A stretch of DNA of 64,000 nucleotides from Allomuricauda sp. (GCF_002699205.1 NZ_PABT01000040.1:1-64000); one strand, 5' to 3'. Counted from the stretch's first letter, positions 33,572-41,765 are shown. Notes: generated from the sequence alone by a model not told the origin. A program made the numbers and translations.

Positions 33572-34342
33572 ATGAAAAAATCCTTATTGTTATTCGTATT
33601 ATTTCCTGTTGTGGCTTTTAGTAATTCGTTTTGGGGGAAGACAGGGCACCGTGTTACAGGTGAAATTGCCCAAAATTATTTATCTGGAAAGGCCAAAAGG
33701 GCTTTGAACGATTTGTTGGATGGCCATAGTCTGGCCTTCGTTTCCACTTTTGCGGATGATATAAAGGCTGACCGTGCCTATTCAAAATATTCACCGTGGC
33801 ATTATGTAAATTATCCACTGGGAATGAGTTATAGGGATTCCGAGAAGAGTGAGTATGGTGACATCATCACCGCCATTGAAGAATGTATCACCAAGGTAAA
33901 GGATAAAAACAATGGCCGGGAAGATCGAATTTTTCACCTAAAAATGTTGATTCATCTTGTTGGTGACCTGCACCAACCCATGCATGCGAGCAGGGCGGAG
34001 GACAAAGGCGGGAACGATATACAGGTGCAATGGTTCGGGGAAGGAAGCAATCTACACAGGGTGTGGGACAAAAACTTGATAGAATCCTACGGAATGACAT
34101 ATACGGAGCTTGCTTCGGAATTGAAAGTTGTGAGCCGAAAAAAGCGAAAAGAGATCCAAGCGGGAACCATTTATGACTGGGTTGATGAATCCCACGAAAT
34201 TTGTGGGGATTTATACAAATCCGTGGAAATGGGCGAAAAACTGGGATACCGCTATTCCTATGACTATAATGAACTCTTGTTCCAACAGCTCCAAAAAGGG
34301 GGGCTTCGGTTGGCCAAGATATTGAACGAGGTATTCGGATAA
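33572..34342 (+). CDS. S1/P1 family zinc nuclease
   Basis: 256 residues with a signal peptide (VVAFSNS, ~17) whose removal exposes FWGKTGHRVTGEIAQ; a Trp near the mature N-terminus is a zinc ligand in this family. Other ligands are in SPWHYVNY, MLIHLVGDLHQPMH (His and Asp) and GGNDIQVQWFG with SNLHRVWD. Such enzymes cleave single-stranded DNA or RNA and release 3'-phosphates or nucleosides outside the cytoplasm, useful for phosphate or nucleic acid scavenging. Convergent with the AraC-family gene, 5 nt apart. Confidence 0.92.
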   Translation: MKKSLLLFVLFPVVAFSNSFWGKTGHRVTGEIAQNYLSGKAKRALNDLLDGHSLAFVSTFADDIKADRAYSKYSPWHYVNYPLGMSYRDSEKSEYGDIITAIEECITKVKDKNNGREDRIFHLKMLIHLVGDLHQPMHASRAEDKGGNDIQVQWFGEGSNLHRVWDKNLIESYGMTYTELASELKVVSRKKRKEIQAGTIYDWVDESHEICGDLYKSVEMGEKLGYRYSYDYNELLFQQLQKGGLRLAKILNEVFG

Positions 34343-34347
34343 TTGTT

Positions 34348-35220
34348 TTATGACTGCAATACCGTCTTCAACTGGTTCCTATATTCCGATGGGTTTTGCC
34401 CGGTAAATGCCTTAAAGGATTTATTAAAGTGGGAGAAATTATTGAAACCACTGTCATAACAGACCTGGGTTATGCTCATGGGTTGCTCCGCCAATAGTTT
34501 GGAGGCATGAACCAAACGGTACTCATTTACAAATTGAGTAAATGTCTTATTGGTGATCTTTTTGAAGTACCTACAAAAGGAAGGTACCGTCATACTTACC
34601 ATATCGGCAATTTGCTCAAGACTGATATCTTCTTTAAAATGTGTTTTTACATGGTTAAAAACAATATTGATACGATCATTGTCCTTAACTTCTGTTTCCA
34701 AGGAGAAGCCTTCTGCATTCAAAACTTTCATTTCCTTGGAGGTCGCCAATATGTTCAATATATTAAGGATGGACAATAATCGCTGAAAATCTGTTTGGTA
34801 TTCCAGAATTTCCATTTTTTCCCCAACTTTCATTTTGGTCTTACCGGAAAAGGCAATGCCTCCCTTGGCAACTTCAAACAATTTTTGGATATTCCTCATT
34901 TCCGGAATGTTGAAGAAATCACTTCCCAAAAAGTCCGCTTTCATTTGTACCAAGGTCTCACTTTTGTTACCGGTTAGTTTATCGGTAAAACCACAATGTG
35001 GTAAATTGGATCCTATCAGTATAAGGTCCCCGTTCCTATAATAGGATACGTGGCTGCCGATCTGCCTTTTTCCAGACCCACCGTTTACATAGACCAACTC
35101 CAGTTCCGGGTGATAGTGCCAGCCATTGTTTTTGTTCTCATTGCTCTCATTGAATTTCTGAAAGGTAAATGAGTGGCCAAAACTTGGGGCAATTGCTTCA
35201 AATGCCGGTTTTTGAATCAT
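34348..35220 (-). CDS. AraC-family transcriptional regulator with cupin sensor domain
   Basis: 290 residues. The N-terminal cupin-like region (GWHYHPELELVYVNGGSGKRQIG, shown as YHPELELVYV, ~35-55) may bind a small ligand, and the C-terminal AraC HTH pair spans ~185-285 with ISLEQIADMVSMTVPSFCRYF and ITQVCYDSGFNNFSHFNKSFK (given as ITQVCYDSGFNNFSHF). Its gene is divergent to a small secreted protein; direct and inverted repeats in the shared intergenic region are candidate binding sites. Similar Bacteroidota regulators control carbohydrate or stress genes; the ligand is not predictable here. Confidence 0.9.
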   Translation of the reverse strand: MIQKPAFEAIAPSFGHSFTFQKFNESNENKNNGWHYHPELELVYVNGGSGKRQIGSHVSYYRNGDLILIGSNLPHCGFTDKLTGNKSETLVQMKADFLGSDFFNIPEMRNIQKLFEVAKGGIAFSGKTKMKVGEKMEILEYQTDFQRLLSILNILNILATSKEMKVLNAEGFSLETEVKDNDRINIVFNHVKTHFKEDISLEQIADMVSMTVPSFCRYFKKITNKTFTQFVNEYRLVHASKLLAEQPMSITQVCYDSGFNNFSHFNKSFKAFTGQNPSEYRNQLKTVLQS

Positions 35221-35282
35221 TTCTAGCGTTTTTTTCTTATTTGTGATAAGGTTATAAATCTAATTACCAACCAAATATCTAC

Positions 35283-35354
35283 AATGTTACCGCAAAGTTA
35301 TGCTATTTTATCATTAATAGTATGTTAAAACATATACCATGTTAATATAGCATA
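35283..35354. promoter_or_regulatory. Cluster of repeats in the araC / secreted-protein intergenic region
   Basis: TATGCTAT (35299-35306) and ATAGCATA (35347-35354) are inverted copies; TATGTTAAAACATA (35321-35334) is a palindrome with a 2-nt centre; ATGTTA recurs at about 35284, 35322 and 35339. These could be operator sites for the divergent AraC-family regulator. A/T-rich sequence raises the chance of accidental matches. Confidence 0.4.
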
Positions 35355-35433
35355 TAAACTGGAAAAAAGAGTGGTGTTCTTATGCGTTATTGCTGTCTAC
35401 ATTTGTACTGTAATCTTAAAAAAACGAAGTGTT

Positions 35434-35811
35434 ATGAAAGTAGTAAAGAACCTAACAGTAGCAGCCGCCATTATGATCAGTGCGATTGGGATGGCTAATA
35501 CAGAAGCAACCGACTTTGGTAAAAAAGGAGCAGCCAAGTACGAGGTTGAAAAGAATTTGGTAAAAGTTAACCTTGACCCTGTATTCGTAAAAAAAGGTAA
35601 AAAGATCATGATGAACCTTTTGAACGTTTCCCAAGGCAAGGTACTATTGAAAGTATACGATAGCGAAAACAGACTTGTTTTTGATGAAGCTATCGACGGT
35701 GACATCGTAGTTGAAAAAGCTTTCAACTTTGAAAAAGCCTTTAAAGATGAATATACCATAGTAGTAGTGGACAAATTTGGAACCTACAAAGAAACTGTGG
35801 AAGTAAGATAG
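35434..35811 (+). CDS. Small secreted protein, beta-rich, unknown function
   Basis: 125 residues from ATG at 35434; an upstream GTG at 35371 adds a hydrophobic but unconvincing extension. The signal peptide ends after GMANTEA (~22). The mature part is Lys- and Val-rich with alternating hydrophobic residues (KVNLDPVFVKKGKKIMMNLL, LLKVYDSENRLVFDEAI, YTIVVVDKFGTYKETVEV), like the single Ig-like domain seen in small Bacteroidota export proteins (DUF3244-like), but I cannot assign a family firmly. A strong terminator follows at 35839. Possibly controlled by the divergent AraC regulator. Confidence 0.72.
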   Translation: MKVVKNLTVAAAIMISAIGMANTEATDFGKKGAAKYEVEKNLVKVNLDPVFVKKGKKIMMNLLNVSQGKVLLKVYDSENRLVFDEAIDGDIVVEKAFNFEKAFKDEYTIVVVDKFGTYKETVEVR

Positions 35812-35838
35812 TTTGTTTAGTTAATTTTTATGTGCATT

Positions 35839-35863
35839 GGGGGTCGGGAGGCCCCCTTTTTTT
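35839..35863 (+). terminator. Rho-independent terminator
   Basis: GGGGGTC (35839-35845) pairs with GGCCCCC (35850-35856), one G-U pair, loop GGGA, followed by seven T. It ends the small secreted-protein gene and just touches the 3' end of the convergent MOSC gene. Confidence 0.88.
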
Positions 35864-36494
35864 ATGCCCATTTTTTGAGTTTTTCCCTTTTGCCCAAGGG
35901 AAGTGCGGGGTTGTTGATGGCTTGTTGTACCAAATCCCGGTCTTTTGTCGGGGAGAATAATAAATTGAAGAACTGTTGTACGGTCAAGGGACTCTTGGAT
36001 TCTTCCACAAGTTCCATGGAATCGCCTACGGTGACTTTCCCAGGCTTCAAAACACGTACATAGGTGCCGGGGAAACCATGGTCGATAAACTGTTTCAATA
36101 TCCCTTGGTCGCCAAACCTGATGCCCAATTTGTAACAAGGTTCCCTGGGTTGCGTGATTTGGACCAATACGGTGCCAAGTTTGTAGGTACTGCCAATTCT
36201 GATTTGAGATTCATCCAATCCCTCCAAGGTCAAATTTTCACCAAACATGCCCCAATCCCATTCCAAATGCGGATATTTTTCTTTCCAGTAAGGATAGTTG
36301 TCAGCGGAAAACAAATAACAGGCCTTATGAACACCGCCGTGGTACTTCCGATCTACAACAGTATCGCCCAGTACATCTTCAATATCCAAATAAATGGGTT
36401 TGTTGATGGGGGATTTATATATGCCCGTTGTGGTATTCTTACCGTTCCAGACTATTTTGGTGGATGTGCCGATGTTGGTGGAGATAACTTTCAT
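35862..36494 (-). CDS. MOSC domain protein
   Basis: 210 residues. MOSC features: DRKYHGGVHKACYLFS near residues 50-65, WGMFGENLTLEG, RIGSTYKLGTVLVQITQPREPCYKL with the conserved Cys of the domain (REPCYKL), and GTYVRVLKPGKV. It is a stand-alone YiiM-type protein of ~210 residues. Proteins of this type handle molybdenum cofactor sulfur or reduce N-hydroxylated compounds (YiiM/YcbX). No molybdenum genes lie nearby. Terminator and duplication sequences separate it from the upstream DUF6249-like gene. Confidence 0.88.
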   Translation of the reverse strand: MKVISTNIGTSTKIVWNGKNTTTGIYKSPINKPIYLDIEDVLGDTVVDRKYHGGVHKACYLFSADNYPYWKEKYPHLEWDWGMFGENLTLEGLDESQIRIGSTYKLGTVLVQITQPREPCYKLGIRFGDQGILKQFIDHGFPGTYVRVLKPGKVTVGDSMELVEESKSPLTVQQFFNLLFSPTKDRDLVQQAINNPALPLGKREKLKKWA

Positions 36495-36504
36495 GATGGC
36501 AAGT

Positions 36505-36534
36505 TATAAAAAACCACCGCTTGTGACGGTGGTT
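36505..36534 (-). terminator. Rho-independent terminator of the DUF6249-like gene
   Basis: On the minus strand, AACCACCG (36534-36527 read in reverse) pairs with CGGTGGTT (36519-36512) with a 7-nt loop, followed by a T run (plus-strand A run ending at 36513). Confidence 0.75.
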
Positions 36535-36569
36535 CATTATCTACGCTTGTGACGGTGGTTCATTATCTA
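36518..36569. repeat. 26-nt tandem duplication overlapping a terminator
   Basis: Two identical 26-nt units (36518-36543 and 36544-36569), each containing CGCTTGTGACGGTGGTTC, duplicate the promoter-proximal arm of the terminator hairpin. A clean exact copy suggests a recent slippage event. Confidence 0.85.
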
Positions 36570-36588
36570 AATGTAGAAGAGGAAAATC

Positions 36589-36942
36589 TTAATCTTCCTT
36601 TTCCAGTTTTCGGGTCATGTTAAAACCTACCAATAGCCCAACTCCAGCTAGTAGGAAAATGGTCCCGGGGTATGCCACATCCTCATCTACCCCTAAGCCA
36701 TAAACCAATAGGGAAGCTACAAAAATGGCAGCTCCGATCCCTATGAGCAATAAGGATAGGTTAAGAATGATGATTTTCCAAAAAGGTGCGGCCCCGTCCC
36801 GTTTGCCCTTCACAAAAATACTGGCATCGGCGCCTTTTTCTATCAATGCCAACCGCTCCTTGTTTCTTGTTGAAAAATAGAGGTAGGCAATGGCAAAAAT
36901 GACTCCAAAAATTATTGGTAAAATGATTACTTCAGATCCCAT
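36589..36942 (-). CDS. DUF6249-like membrane protein
   Basis: 117 residues with three hydrophobic segments: IILPIIFGVIFAIAYLYF at the N-terminus, IIILNLSLLLIGIGAAIFVASLL and GTIFLLAGVGLLVGF. Between the first two lies ERLALIEKGADASIF, a segment typical of small Bacteroidota inner-membrane proteins of the DUF6249 type. It is divergent from the second ECF sigma gene, and a TGTAAC-N17-CGTC site lies on its strand 48 nt upstream. It is therefore a likely direct target of that sigma factor, possibly a membrane-stress component (inference). Confidence 0.75.
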   Translation of the reverse strand: MGSEVIILPIIFGVIFAIAYLYFSTRNKERLALIEKGADASIFVKGKRDGAAPFWKIIILNLSLLLIGIGAAIFVASLLVYGLGVDEDVAYPGTIFLLAGVGLLVGFNMTRKLEKED

Positions 36943-36989
36943 AACTGTTCGTTTAAATGATTATTCGTATTTTTTTGTTCATAACCTAT

Positions 36990-37016
36990 GACGACAATTT
37001 TCCAAATTAGGTTACA
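36990..37016 (-). promoter_or_regulatory. Predicted ECF sigma promoter (class TATGTAACC, N17), site C
   Basis: On the minus strand TGTAAC occupies 37016-37011 and CGTC 36993-36990, a 17-nt spacer. The extended block TATGTAACC is identical to that of site B on the other strand, with the same distance to CGTC. Expected transcription start near 36983, about 40 nt before the DUF6249-like ATG. Confidence 0.7.
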
Positions 37017-37040
37017 TAATTTCAGAAATATTGTTTTTTA

Positions 37041-37067
37041 TGTAACCCAAACGACACTTTTGGCGTC
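37041..37067 (+). promoter_or_regulatory. Predicted ECF sigma promoter (class TATGTAACC, N17), site B
   Basis: TGTAAC at 37041-37046, 17-nt spacer, CGTC at 37064-37067. The ATG of the ECF sigma gene is only 9 nt further on (37077), so the mRNA would be leaderless or nearly so. It forms a divergent pair with site C, 25 nt apart. Confidence 0.7.
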
Positions 37068-37076
37068 CTATGAGCA

Positions 37077-37655
37077 ATGCTGACCAACAAGGAAAAAGAA
37101 TTGATTTCGGAAATACGCTCGGGAAACACCATGGCGTTCTCCGATTTTGTGGACAGGTATAAAGATTTGGTCTTTACGCTGTCCATTAGAATGTTGGGAA
37201 GTAGGGAAGAAGCTGAGGAGGTGTCGCAGGATATATTTATAAAAATATATAAGTCATTGCCAAAGTTTAAAGGGGATTCCAAAATTTCCACATGGATCTA
37301 TAGGATTGCCTATAATAGTTGTTTGGACCGGATCAAAAAGATGAAAAAAACACGAATCCAAACCGATTTGGGCCATTTGGAACAAATTGCCTATGCGGAA
37401 ATGGATACGGCCTTGGATAGGATGGTTAGGGAAGAGCGACAGGAATTGATAAGTAGGTGCTTGGCGATGTTATCCGCCGAGGATGCAGGAATCTTGACTT
37501 TGTTTTATTTTGAAGAAAAGAATCTGCAAGAATTGGAAGAATCGACCAATCTTTCTGTAAATACTTTAAAAGTGAGGTTGTTTCGGGCCAGAAAAAAATT
37601 GGCAAATATTATGGAAAAGCATTTGACAAAAGAAATATTATTGAATCATGAATAG
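37077..37655 (+). CDS. RNA polymerase ECF sigma-70 family factor (second unit)
   Basis: 192 residues. Region 2: FSDFVDRYKDLVFTLSIRML, EEAEEVSQDIFIKIYKSLP and STWIYRIAYNSCLDRIKK; region 4: LISRCLAMLSAEDAGILTLFYFEEKNLQELEE and the recognition helix LSVNTLKVRLFRARKKLANIM. It belongs to the SigW/RpoE-like type common in Bacteroidota. The next gene overlaps it by 8 nt and encodes a two-pass membrane protein, likely its anti-sigma factor. The first ATG is used because region 2 begins immediately after it. Confidence 0.93.
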   Translation: MLTNKEKELISEIRSGNTMAFSDFVDRYKDLVFTLSIRMLGSREEAEEVSQDIFIKIYKSLPKFKGDSKISTWIYRIAYNSCLDRIKKMKKTRIQTDLGHLEQIAYAEMDTALDRMVREERQELISRCLAMLSAEDAGILTLFYFEEKNLQELEESTNLSVNTLKVRLFRARKKLANIMEKHLTKEILLNHE

Positions 37656-38058
37656 ACGGGAAGACAAAAAACTAGAAAATTTTGTGGATAGCATGATGGC
37701 TGAGGCTCCTTTGGATTCTCCTTCGTTTGATTTTACCGAAAATGTGCTGAAAAAAATAGAGGCCGAAACACGAAAAGAAGTGTTTCAGTACAAACCTATT
37801 CTATCAAAAACGGCCATGTTTACCGTATTTACTTCTTTTGTGGCATTGTTGGTTTTTGTTTGGCTCAAGTTTGGTTTGGATAGTGGCCAAGGATGGTTCA
37901 AAAACTTCCAGATCCAGGAATGGTTTCAAAATAGCTGGGGATGGAAGGAAAATTACACATCTGCCAAAACAATGATGTACGCTTTTCTATTTTTTGGGCT
38001 TATGTTTTTTGTCCAAGTCCCTTGGTTAAAAAAACAATTGAACAGGACTGTTTTTTAG
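37648..38058 (+). CDS. Putative anti-sigma factor, two-pass membrane protein
   Basis: 136 residues. The N-terminal ~50 residues (LENFVDSMMAEAPLDSPSFDFTENVLKKIEAE in parts) are cytoplasmic and acidic; hydrophobic segments TAMFTVFTSFVALLVFVWL and MMYAFLFFGLMFFVQVPWL follow. The APLDxPSxDFTxxVL pattern recurs in Bacteroidota proteins encoded directly after ECF sigma genes. The gene overlaps the sigma gene by 8 nt. There is no zinc anti-sigma motif. Its stop overlaps the convergent DoxX-like gene by 4 nt. Confidence 0.72.
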   Translation: MNRREDKKLENFVDSMMAEAPLDSPSFDFTENVLKKIEAETRKEVFQYKPILSKTAMFTVFTSFVALLVFVWLKFGLDSGQGWFKNFQIQEWFQNSWGWKENYTSAKTMMYAFLFFGLMFFVQVPWLKKQLNRTVF

Positions 38059-38411
38059 AGTGTGGTATAGTAATACGCCCAGTACATCAAAAAGAATTGA
38101 AGGGGTATCCGAAGAATCAATATCCATTTTGGAATACCTGCGGACGCTTTTTCACTTGAGAGCATATAAAAATGTACGGTCAAAAAAATGGACAACATTA
38201 AAACAATACCCAAAATGCTCAATTTTCTGGTAGATTCAAAACAGAGACCAATTCCCAAAAGAATTTCGGCCACACCACTTAGATAAACCAAAAGCTTATG
38301 GTTTGGAAGATATAACGGCATAATACGGATATACATTTTAGGTTTAATAAAATGCATGATTCCGGCCAACATATACATTACGGCCATTGAATAAAGATGC
38401 CATGGAGCCAT
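38055..38411 (-). CDS. DoxX-like small membrane protein
   Basis: 118 residues from ATG at 38411-38409; the frame opens earlier at 38447 but that would overlap the upstream gene. Four hydrophobic segments: MAVMYMLAGIMHFIKP, YLPNHKLLVYLSGVAEILLGIGL (in part), ILGIVLMLSIFLTVHFYML, ILILRIPLQFFLMYWAYYY. MHFIKP...GVAEILLGIGL is the usual pattern of the DoxX-like / MauE superfamily. The role is unknown; it follows the 460-residue membrane protein gene by 4 nt and is probably in its operon. Confidence 0.8.
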   Translation of the reverse strand: MAPWHLYSMAVMYMLAGIMHFIKPKMYIRIMPLYLPNHKLLVYLSGVAEILLGIGLCFESTRKLSILGIVLMLSIFLTVHFYMLSSEKASAGIPKWILILRIPLQFFLMYWAYYYTTL

Positions 38412-38415
38412 GTCT

Positions 38416-39789
38416 TTAATTTTTATAGTACCAAAACGGCAAGGCAATATCGGTAAGGGTCACCACCGTATCTTTCTCCTTTCTTCTGCGCCTAAGTCTT
38501 ATCATATGCTTGCCCTCGGCCAAATCGGAAATTTTAAGAAAGGTCTCAAAACCAAGGATATTGTTTTTTTCAGTGGTCAGAATGAAATCTTGGTCCACTT
38601 CAATGGAGTCTATTTTAAAGGAGTGCATCTCATTGAAGGTTTTTAGGTACACACCGCGAACACTGTCTTTTTGGCTGATGCTGGTAATTTCGTCGTCCCA
38701 GCTTGTATTTACATTGATGCTGCTTCTCAGTCCCCTACGATCCTTTTTTGGTGACAATGATTTGTTGTAACTTAAAATGCGGTCTTCGATATTTTCAGAA
38801 AATGGGATAAAAACGGTCAAATAGGAATCTGTTATGACCTTGGACGGTAGGGCCATATGTCCGGGGAAATCACCATCCTCTGTGAGCATGTCCAAATAGT
38901 TCTCCTTGTTTGCAAAAATATTGGAAGACCTTTGTTCTTTATCCAAATAATTGGATTGTCTGTATTCCAAAGAGATGATCATTAGAATGGCAATATAAAT
39001 AGGGGCGAGGAGCAAGATCAGTCGTTTTCCAAAACGGTTGTCCAGAAAATTGTACAACAACGGGCGATAGAGGAATGAAAGTGTAATGAAACTGAAAATC
39101 CAATATACGGGAAAATATAGTCGGGAAATCCATTTCTTCTTTTTTAACCAACCTTGGGTAATGAAATCGATGAAGGTGAGGAACATACCAAATATGAGGA
39201 ACAAAATAAGTATGGGCCCCAATATGCCCCCAACCTCCTTGGGCAATAGATCGCCATCAATGATAAAGTTGGCCACAAACACAATCGATAGAATGATCAT
39301 GGTCATGGCGAGCACATAGAAAATCAATAAAAATGAAACAGCAAAAAGAACACTACAGTAATTCTCCAAATTGGCGATATACCTATCAAAAGAAACTATT
39401 CGTTTTTTTAAGTACTTGGTAAAGCGTTCGGAATATCGGAGTTTTTCAAATTCAATATCACCGGAAACATACCGAAGCCCCAAAGCCCCGATCCAGAGTC
39501 CCCTTAAAATGACATGGAGCAAGAGGTTGAACAACAGAATGGAGCAGGCAATATTGAGAATAAAATATACAACAAAGCGATAAATTTGGGATTCGTTCTG
39601 CGCATTGATCATTTCAACCCGTAGCGGCTCGTACGCCGTAAAGAGTCCGAAAATGGCAAAACCAGAGATGATCAGTTCCAATTCCCAACTTTGTTGTTGA
39701 AGGGAATCCAAGAGCTTTTTAAAGGTAGGACTGTTGTAATCGTTATTGTTGCCCACGGTTTGGTCAGTTTGTTCAACCAAGATAACCAT
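38416..39789 (-). CDS. Large membrane protein of unknown function with C-terminal soluble domain
   Basis: 457 residues from ATG at 39789-39787. About six transmembrane segments occupy residues ~35-280 (ELIISGFAIFGLFTAY, FVVYFILNIACSILLFNLLL, CSVLFAVSFLLIFYVLAMTM, ILGPILILFLIFGMFLTFI, FPVYWIFSFITLSFLY, LILLLAPIYIAILMIISL), followed by a ~180-residue soluble domain that ends RRRRKEKDTVVTLTDIALPFWYY. An amphipathic segment between helices 2 and 3 has DIEFEKLRYSERFTKYLKKR. I do not recognise the family. It is transcribed toward the DoxX-like gene, with no link to a known pathway. Confidence 0.75.
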   Translation of the reverse strand: MVILVEQTDQTVGNNNDYNSPTFKKLLDSLQQQSWELELIISGFAIFGLFTAYEPLRVEMINAQNESQIYRFVVYFILNIACSILLFNLLLHVILRGLWIGALGLRYVSGDIEFEKLRYSERFTKYLKKRIVSFDRYIANLENYCSVLFAVSFLLIFYVLAMTMIILSIVFVANFIIDGDLLPKEVGGILGPILILFLIFGMFLTFIDFITQGWLKKKKWISRLYFPVYWIFSFITLSFLYRPLLYNFLDNRFGKRLILLLAPIYIAILMIISLEYRQSNYLDKEQRSSNIFANKENYLDMLTEDGDFPGHMALPSKVITDSYLTVFIPFSENIEDRILSYNKSLSPKKDRRGLRSSINVNTSWDDEITSISQKDSVRGVYLKTFNEMHSFKIDSIEVDQDFILTTEKNNILGFETFLKISDLAEGKHMIRLRRRRKEKDTVVTLTDIALPFWYYKN

Positions 39790-39796
39790 AAAAAGC

Positions 39797-39822
39797 AAAA
39801 CCGCTCATTTAGAGCGGTTTTT
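39797..39822 (-). terminator. Rho-independent terminator of htpG
   Basis: AAACCGCTC (39798-39806) pairs with GAGCGGTTT (39812-39820) around a 5-nt loop; read on the minus strand the stem is followed by T-rich sequence. It sits 28 nt past the htpG stop. Confidence 0.85.
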
Positions 39823-39849
39823 GTCGTGTTGATTATAGAAAAATTCTAA

Positions 39850-41736
39850 TTATTTGATCATTTCATAGCTTCGGGAAATAAACTTTGTAAGTTCTTCCCC
39901 TTTCAACAATCCTTTGGATAGACGAGCCAGATCCAAGGATTGGTTGATCAGTCTTTGACGTTTTTTAGCGGTCTTGGTATTCAGGATTTCGCTTACCAAC
40001 TCATGGTTGGTGTTTACGATAAGATTGTACATGTCAGGCATATTGCCCATTCCGAACATTCCACCGCCCCCGGTCTGTTGCATTTCTTTCATTCGTCGCA
40101 TAAACTCGGGTTCTGTAATAATAAAGGGTGATGCGTTGCTGTCCATGGCCTCCATCTGAACGGTGAACCCTTTGTCCTTGGTCACTTCCTCAATTTCAGT
40201 TTTTAATTTTTCTTTTTCCTCTTCGGACAATTTAGAAATGACGGTATCCTCTTTTTTGATGAGGTTGTCTATATGGTCGGCATCCACCCGAACAAAAGAA
40301 AGATTTTCTTTGGAGGTCTCGAGTTTTTGCATCAAATGGGGGACAATTGGCGAATCCAGTAGGAGCACTTCGTAACCTTTGCCCTTGGCAGCTTCGATAT
40401 AGCTGTGCTGTGCCTCTTTGTCGGAAGCGTAGAGTACTACCAATTTATCGTCCTTGTCGGTCTGGTTGTCCTTGATTTTGGCTTCCAGCTCTTCAAAAGT
40501 GTAGTAGTCCCCATCAACAGTTGGGTATAGCGCAAACTTGTCCGCTTTTTCGAAGAACTTGTCCTCGGTAAGCATTCCGTACTCAATTACCACTTTGATA
40601 TCGTTCCATTTCTTCTCAAAGTCCTCACGGTTGTTCTTGAAGAGGGAACTTAATTTGTCCGCAACTTTTCTGGTGATATAGGAAGAGATTTTCTTTACGG
40701 CACCATCAGCTTGCAGGTATGATCTTGATACGTTCAAAGGAATGTCGGGAGAATCGATCACACCCCTGAGCATGGTCAAAAACTCAGGAACAATACCTTC
40801 CACGTTGTCCGTTACAAAAACTTGGTTCTGGTACAGTTGAATTTTATCTTTTTGAATGCTAAGGTCGTTCGTCAACTTGGGGAAATATAAAATACCCGTT
40901 AGATTGAACGGATAATCCACATTGAGATGGATGTGGAACAAAGGTTCCTCAAACTGCATGGGATATAGTTCCCTGTAAAAGCTTTTATAGTCCTCGTCCT
41001 TTAAATCCGCAGGTTGTTTGGTCCAGGCCGGATTTGGATTGTTGATGATGTTGTCCACCTCTTTGGTGGGTGCTGGCTCATCATCCTTGGCACCTTCCGG
41101 TTTGGGAAGGGTTTCTGTTTTTGTTCCAAATTTTATTGGAATCGGCATGAACTTATTGTATTTGACCAATAGTTCACGGATTCTGGCGTTTTCCAAAAAC
41201 TCAGTGGAGTCCTCGGCAATGTGGAGGATGATCTCGGTGCCCCTATCTTTCTTGTCACTGGGTTCAATGGTGAATTCAGGCGAACCGTCACAGCTCCAAT
41301 GCACTGCAGGTTCATCTTTATGGCTTTTGGTGATGATTTCCACTTTTTCCGCAACCATAAAAGCGGAGTAGAAACCTAGACCAAAATGCCCGATAATGCC
41401 CGCATCTTTCCCAGCATCCTTGTATTTGTCCAAAAATTCCTCGGCACCTGAAAAAGCAACTTCGTTAATATACTTTTTCACCTCCTCTTCGGTCATACCA
41501 ATACCTTGGTCTATAATATGGATGCGTTTGTTCTCCTTATCCACTTTGACCTCGATTATTGGGTTGCCATACTCTACCTTGGCCTCTCCGATCGAAGTGA
41601 GGTGTTTTAATTTTAAGGTTGCATCCGTAGCGTTGGAAATAAGTTCCCTCAAGAAAATTTCGTGGTCACTGTACAGAAATTTTTTGATCAAGGGAAAAAT
41701 GTTCTCTACTGAAACATTGATTTTACCTGTAGCCAT
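39850..41736 (-). CDS. htpG: Molecular chaperone HtpG (Hsp90)
   Basis: 628 residues, full length. N-terminal GHKL ATPase: EIFLRELISNATDATLK near residues 28-44, DQGIGMTEEEV near 76-86 and GHFGLGFYSAF near 116-126. The middle domain follows (NVSRSYLQAD near 330) and the C-terminal dimerisation domain completes it. HtpG is a cytosolic ATP-driven chaperone induced by heat and other stress. The 317-nt region upstream separates it from the divergent TetR gene and contains the palindrome and repeat elements listed separately. An intrinsic terminator follows. Confidence 0.97.
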   Translation of the reverse strand: MATGKINVSVENIFPLIKKFLYSDHEIFLRELISNATDATLKLKHLTSIGEAKVEYGNPIIEVKVDKENKRIHIIDQGIGMTEEEVKKYINEVAFSGAEEFLDKYKDAGKDAGIIGHFGLGFYSAFMVAEKVEIITKSHKDEPAVHWSCDGSPEFTIEPSDKKDRGTEIILHIAEDSTEFLENARIRELLVKYNKFMPIPIKFGTKTETLPKPEGAKDDEPAPTKEVDNIINNPNPAWTKQPADLKDEDYKSFYRELYPMQFEEPLFHIHLNVDYPFNLTGILYFPKLTNDLSIQKDKIQLYQNQVFVTDNVEGIVPEFLTMLRGVIDSPDIPLNVSRSYLQADGAVKKISSYITRKVADKLSSLFKNNREDFEKKWNDIKVVIEYGMLTEDKFFEKADKFALYPTVDGDYYTFEELEAKIKDNQTDKDDKLVVLYASDKEAQHSYIEAAKGKGYEVLLLDSPIVPHLMQKLETSKENLSFVRVDADHIDNLIKKEDTVISKLSEEEKEKLKTEIEEVTKDKGFTVQMEAMDSNASPFIITEPEFMRRMKEMQQTGGGGMFGMGNMPDMYNLIVNTNHELVSEILNTKTAKKRQRLINQSLDLARLSKGLLKGEELTKFISRSYEMIK

Positions 41737-41765
41737 CGTTTATTATTTTTCTTTATAGTCTTTGT

